The notes beneath the pieces were generated by a model, which was given only the letters and a program-made list of their open reading frames with translations, had not been told where the DNA came from and did no database searches. From NCBI GenBank assembly GCA_030685235.1, contig MU839295.1, positions 1 through 37,003 on the forward strand: a stretch of DNA of 37,003 nt. Direction: 5' to 3'. Made by a program: the position numbers and the translations under genes. Positions 34,011 to 37,003 of the stretch are shown here, in pieces (position 1 is the first letter of the stretch; every line of letters starts with the position of its first letter). This DNA is from Copromyces sp. CBS 386.78 (Eukaryota; Ascomycota; Sordariomycetes; Sordariales; Sordariaceae).

Positions 34011-34499
34011 CGAAAGGAGTTGGCGGTTTTTATCCGACGGCGCTTATTACTATACGGTTTCCTTTAGAGAACTAGGAGGAGTACCCTATACTAATAAAGC
34101 GCTATAAATAAACAGTATAGGGAATAAGACTATTATTATTACTTTATATCGAACGTAATTAAATAATATTTTCTAGACTAGAATTAACTTTAAAATTAAT
34201 GTCTCCTTTTCTAATAATCCTTTAAACCTTTTACAATGCCTTATACTTTTCCCTCTCTTCAAATAATATTTCTACTAAATTTTCCGCTATTTTATCTATA
34301 AATATAAAAATCTTTTTATTATATTCCTTAAATTCTATCTAATTTAGTAATTCTATCTTTACCGGAGAACTAATATTTATAGCGCTATTTCTACCGAATT
34401 GTATAAAGGCCGTAAATACCGCTCGAAAATTAAACCCGTTAATCGGCTCCGGTTAACTTTTAAGCCTCGAAATCTTTACCGCCTTTATATATTTCGGAA

Positions 34500-34890
34500 G
34501 CAACAATTAGAATAGTACGGATAATTATCCCGTTAATAATAATAGAAGTATAATTCTTCCTGTTCTCGTTGTACTTTATATAAATATTAGGGTCCTAAAA
34601 AAAGGGTAGACCTAAAATAACCTTATAATTAGGTAAACGATTTTTAATAATAAAGAAATAAACTTCCTTACCTTTATTAAATAAATAGATCTTCTTACAA
34701 ATCTTATTAAAAAATCCCTTCTAACTACTATTATTATTAATATTAATAATCTCGGTACTAATACTTATTAAGCCGAAACGATCTACTAATCCCTTATAAA
34801 TAGTATTATATTTAGTATTTATATTAAATAAGGCGGCAATTTTCTCCCCTCATTTCGTTTTAACGGAATTATTAGTATAAACAATATAGA
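34500..34890 (-). pseudogene. Gypsy-II aspartyl protease (remnant)
   Basis: Minus-strand frame with retropepsin-like layout. IAALFNINTKYNTIYKGL lies near 34840-34790, where the LLDSGAE-type active site is expected (Asp now Asn). About 70 residues later, LPNYKVILGLPFFLGP (near 34655-34605) matches the ILG-PF motif. It is followed by a short spacer and then, across LINE-C, the RT. The position between gag and RT is as expected for Ty3/Gypsy pol. Confidence 0.7.
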
Positions 34891-34999
34891 AAATCGGGTA
34901 ACCCTATTCCTTAAAACTAAAGTGAATATTTCAACGTATTTAATAATATTAGTAAAAGTATTATAAAGTAATACCCTCCTAGTTAGCTTAGTCCTAAAT

Positions 35000-36650
35000 T
35001 TATTAATCTTCTACTATTCTAAAGGAACGTTAATAAATATTAGCTAATCGACTTAATTATAAATAGCTTAGACGTTCTACTTTATTAATTCAATAAAATT
35101 AATTAAAGTATAATTACAAATAGATTTCTATTTAATATTTATAATATTAATTTAAATAAATCCCTTAAATACGATTAGTCCCTTACATACGATAGGGACG
35201 AACTTATTAGCCTCCGGGGTATTATTATAAGTAGTATTACCGTTATATTTAAATTTAGGTTTAGGTAGGTTATAATTATTATTATAAGTAGTATTAGCGA
35301 GTAGATCTACCCAACGGTAAATAATTATAGTATTAATAGGGCTATATTTAATAATATTTTTAATAGTAACCGAGACTTTAGCGTTTATAAATTTCGTAGC
35401 TATAAAGTAACTTTAAATCCGTAATATCGTCGTAAACCTTAGGATCTTTAAACTAGTTAAAAAAATAGACCTTCTTAACCTTTTTAATAGTAAATTTAGA
35501 AGCGGGTTACTTTCTTTCTATAATATTAATATTATACTTAGCCCTTTTCTTAATTATATTAGCGGTTTTAATAAGGGGGATAAATAAAAATATAGGGGTA
35601 TTAATAAAAGAATTACCCTTGGAAACCCGAACTTTCTTAGTCTCTTTAAAGGTAATAATTATTATAGAAGTTGGAAGTATTATACTAATTTCGATTTCAT
35701 CTCCCGAATTAATTAATTCTACAACCTTTAGGTATTTATTAAGGAATTCTTTACTTTTAATTAAAATAGTATATATAGAAGCGATTTAGTTTCGAACCTC
35801 TAATATTAGGTTATAGAAGTAATTATACCTCTTAATTTAGATAATATTAATTAAAATTAATATTTTCTTCCCCTTTAATTATTATATTTCCTTCTACTTT
35901 CTTTTAGCACCCTAGTAGAGGATATTAAATTTCGGAACGTAATCGGTCTTATTAGGATTTTTACCCTTATATTAATCAAATTCCTAATTTTTAAAATTGG
36001 AATAAATAGGATAATTCGGCTCTAAAGCAATTAAAAACCTTAATAACTCTCCGACCTTCCCTTATTTATACATAGCGCAATATAGCTCCTAATTTATATA
36101 ATTTTCGTAATTATAATTAGGGCTAAGGAAAATAATAATTAGTATACCCTTAGAAACCTAAGCCTTTTCAAAAGAATAATATCCGTATATAAGGTCTAAA
36201 TCCTTCTTAGCGCACCTATATATAAAGTAGTCTCTTTTATACTAATAGTAGACCTTCTAATATTCGTTAAGAAATTAATAATTATTAAATAATAGGTACT
36301 AAATTCTACTTCGACTAAAGTTATTAATAAATATAACATTAGTTTAAATAATATTAATTTAAATAAGAGGGTATTAAATTTAAAAAGGGTAGTAAATAGT
36401 AGGCTATTAAAGGGTAGGAGGGGGTATTTCGGAAAGGGGGCGGGTACTCTAAGAAATTTAAATTATTAATTTCCTAAGGCTTTTAATAAACTTATTTATA
36501 ACTTTATTAATAGTAGATTACTTCTTAGTAAATTCCTTTATAATAATTGAAATAATCTTCTTAACGATTAGAATACTATTATTTTCGGAAGAGATATTAT
36601 TATTAAATTTAACGACCTTCTTAAAAAACTTATATATTTTAATAATAATC
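35000..36650 (-). pseudogene. Gypsy-II gag region (remnant)
   Basis: Minus-strand region upstream of the protease. Recognisable stretches include FNILYQGAKRKQKE near 35920-35880 and TKKVRVSKGNSFINTPIFLFIP near 35640-35590 (quoted only in part). A Tyr-rich segment lies near 35290-35210, where Cys/His codons of a nucleocapsid domain could have become Tyr. Assigned to gag by position and low conservation rather than by a named domain. Several RIP stops interrupt it and the start is not determined. Confidence 0.5.
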
Positions 36651-36660
36651 TCCTCTTTAA

Positions 36661-36809
36661 CATAGTCTTCCCTTGGGCGGAGCTGGGTATGCCCGAGGGA
36701 GGCAGTGAAACGCCCATCTTCTAAAATACTTATTAATTTAATTCTTTAAAATTGAAATTATTTCTTTACTAGAGGTCCGTGCGGACCTCTAGCCGGAGAT
36801 ATAAATCGT
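36661..36809. other. Right flank with a perfect palindrome, partly unmutated
   Basis: Short sequence between Gypsy-II and the right microsatellite. The part at 36661-36718 keeps CA/TG and contains GGGCG (36675-36679) opposite CGCCC (36711-36715). An 11-bp perfect inverted repeat, CTAGAGGTCCG / CGGACCTCTAG with a 2-bp spacer, lies at 36769-36792. No gene is seen. It could hold the eroded edge of Gypsy-II or of another element. Confidence 0.55.
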
Positions 36810-37003
36810 TTATTTTTAGTTTTATTTTTATTTTTATATTTATTTTTATTTTTATATTTATTTTTATTTTTATATTTATTTTTATTTTTATTTTTATATT
36901 TATTTTTATTTTTATATTTATTTTTATTTTTATTTTTATTTTTATTTTTATTTTTATTTTTATTTTTATTTTTATTTTTATTTTTATTTTTATTTTTATT
37001 TTT
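36810..37003. repeat. (TTTTTA)n microsatellite, right edge
   Basis: About 190 bp of TTTTTA units with interspersed TTTTTATATTTA variants between about 36830 and 36920, becoming perfect to the end of the window. Same orientation as the repeat at 1-87. Confidence 0.97.

Larger units (their letters stand above)
26864..34140 (+). mobile_element. LINE-C, near-full-length Tad-like non-LTR element
   Basis: This reference copy of the family is 6643 bp after removing the 625-bp TIR element and its 9-bp TSD. It is inserted in Gypsy-II with a 14-bp target duplication, ACTTTATACCGAAC (26850-26863) and ACTTTATATCGAAC (34141-34154). The duplicate shows that the RT part and the ~2.6 kb downstream of it entered as a single unit. 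The order is ORF1, endonuclease, RT, post-RT region, then (ATT)n tail (34131-34140). Compared with LINE-B it lacks 141 bp at the 5' end. RIP is lighter at the 5' end (26864-27180) than further in. Confidence 0.92.
34141..36660 (-). mobile_element. Gypsy-II, gag-protease block
   Basis: Upstream half of Gypsy-II, contiguous with 24408-26849 once LINE-C is removed (14-bp TSD). It reads on the minus strand from about 36650 leftward as gag followed by protease. No LTR pair can be shown: nothing at 36661-36809 is repeated at the other end of the window. It is heavily RIP-mutated. Confidence 0.78.

Noticed and set aside
36661..36720. Possible relative of the Mutator-like TIR (shared CTCCCTCGG on the minus strand)
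   Set aside because: Only about nine bases match. The rest of the TIR is absent and there is no opposing arm or TSD.

Overview
This 37 kb window looks like a gene-free, AT-rich transposon graveyard from a filamentous ascomycete (Pezizomycotina) that carries out repeat-induced point mutation (RIP). CpA/TpG is strongly depleted, TpA is in excess and CpG is kept. Reading frames are recognisable only if TAA/TAG stops are read as former CAA/CAG/TGG codons, and catalytic Asp codons have become Asn. I see no intact host gene, tRNA, rRNA or CRISPR array.

Target-site duplications (TSDs) let almost the whole window be unpacked as nested insertions. (1) The oldest layer is a Ty3/Gypsy-type element on the minus strand (Gypsy-II), now in two blocks: 34141-~36660 (gag, protease) and 24408-26849 (RT, RNase H, start of integrase). 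(2) A 6.6 kb Tad-like non-LTR retrotransposon, LINE-C (+, 26864-34140), split Gypsy-II and left a 14-bp TSD. (3) LINE-A (+), a 5'-truncated copy of the same family, occupies 617-6973 and 22378-24407. It carries a 1.4 kb internal tandem duplication. (4) LINE-B (-, 6974-22377) landed inside LINE-A. (5) A full-length 7.8 kb Gypsy chromovirus-like element, Gypsy-I (-, 10352-18173, twin 357-bp LTRs, TSD AATAT), landed inside LINE-B. (6) Two short 3'-end copies of the LINE family sit in LINE-A (2402-2612, -) and LINE-B (8996-9778, +). (7) Two TIR elements that show little RIP were added late: 5860-6277 in LINE-A, and 33386-34010 in LINE-C with a 9-bp TSD typical of Mutator-like elements.

When the nested insertions are subtracted, LINE-B (6784 bp) equals LINE-C (6643 bp) plus 141 bp of extra 5' sequence. 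LINE-A also fits once its duplication is removed. The bookkeeping therefore closes to within a few bases.

The LINE encodes ORF1 (zinc knuckles plus an AT-hook-like basic tail) and ORF2 (endonuclease plus reverse transcriptase). About 2 kb of post-RT sequence follows that I cannot assign, ending in a short (ATT)n tail. The outer edges are (TTTTTA)n microsatellites, with short unmutated sequence just inside each one. No host function can be inferred. The value of the window is its insertion chronology and what it shows about where RIP acted and where it did not.
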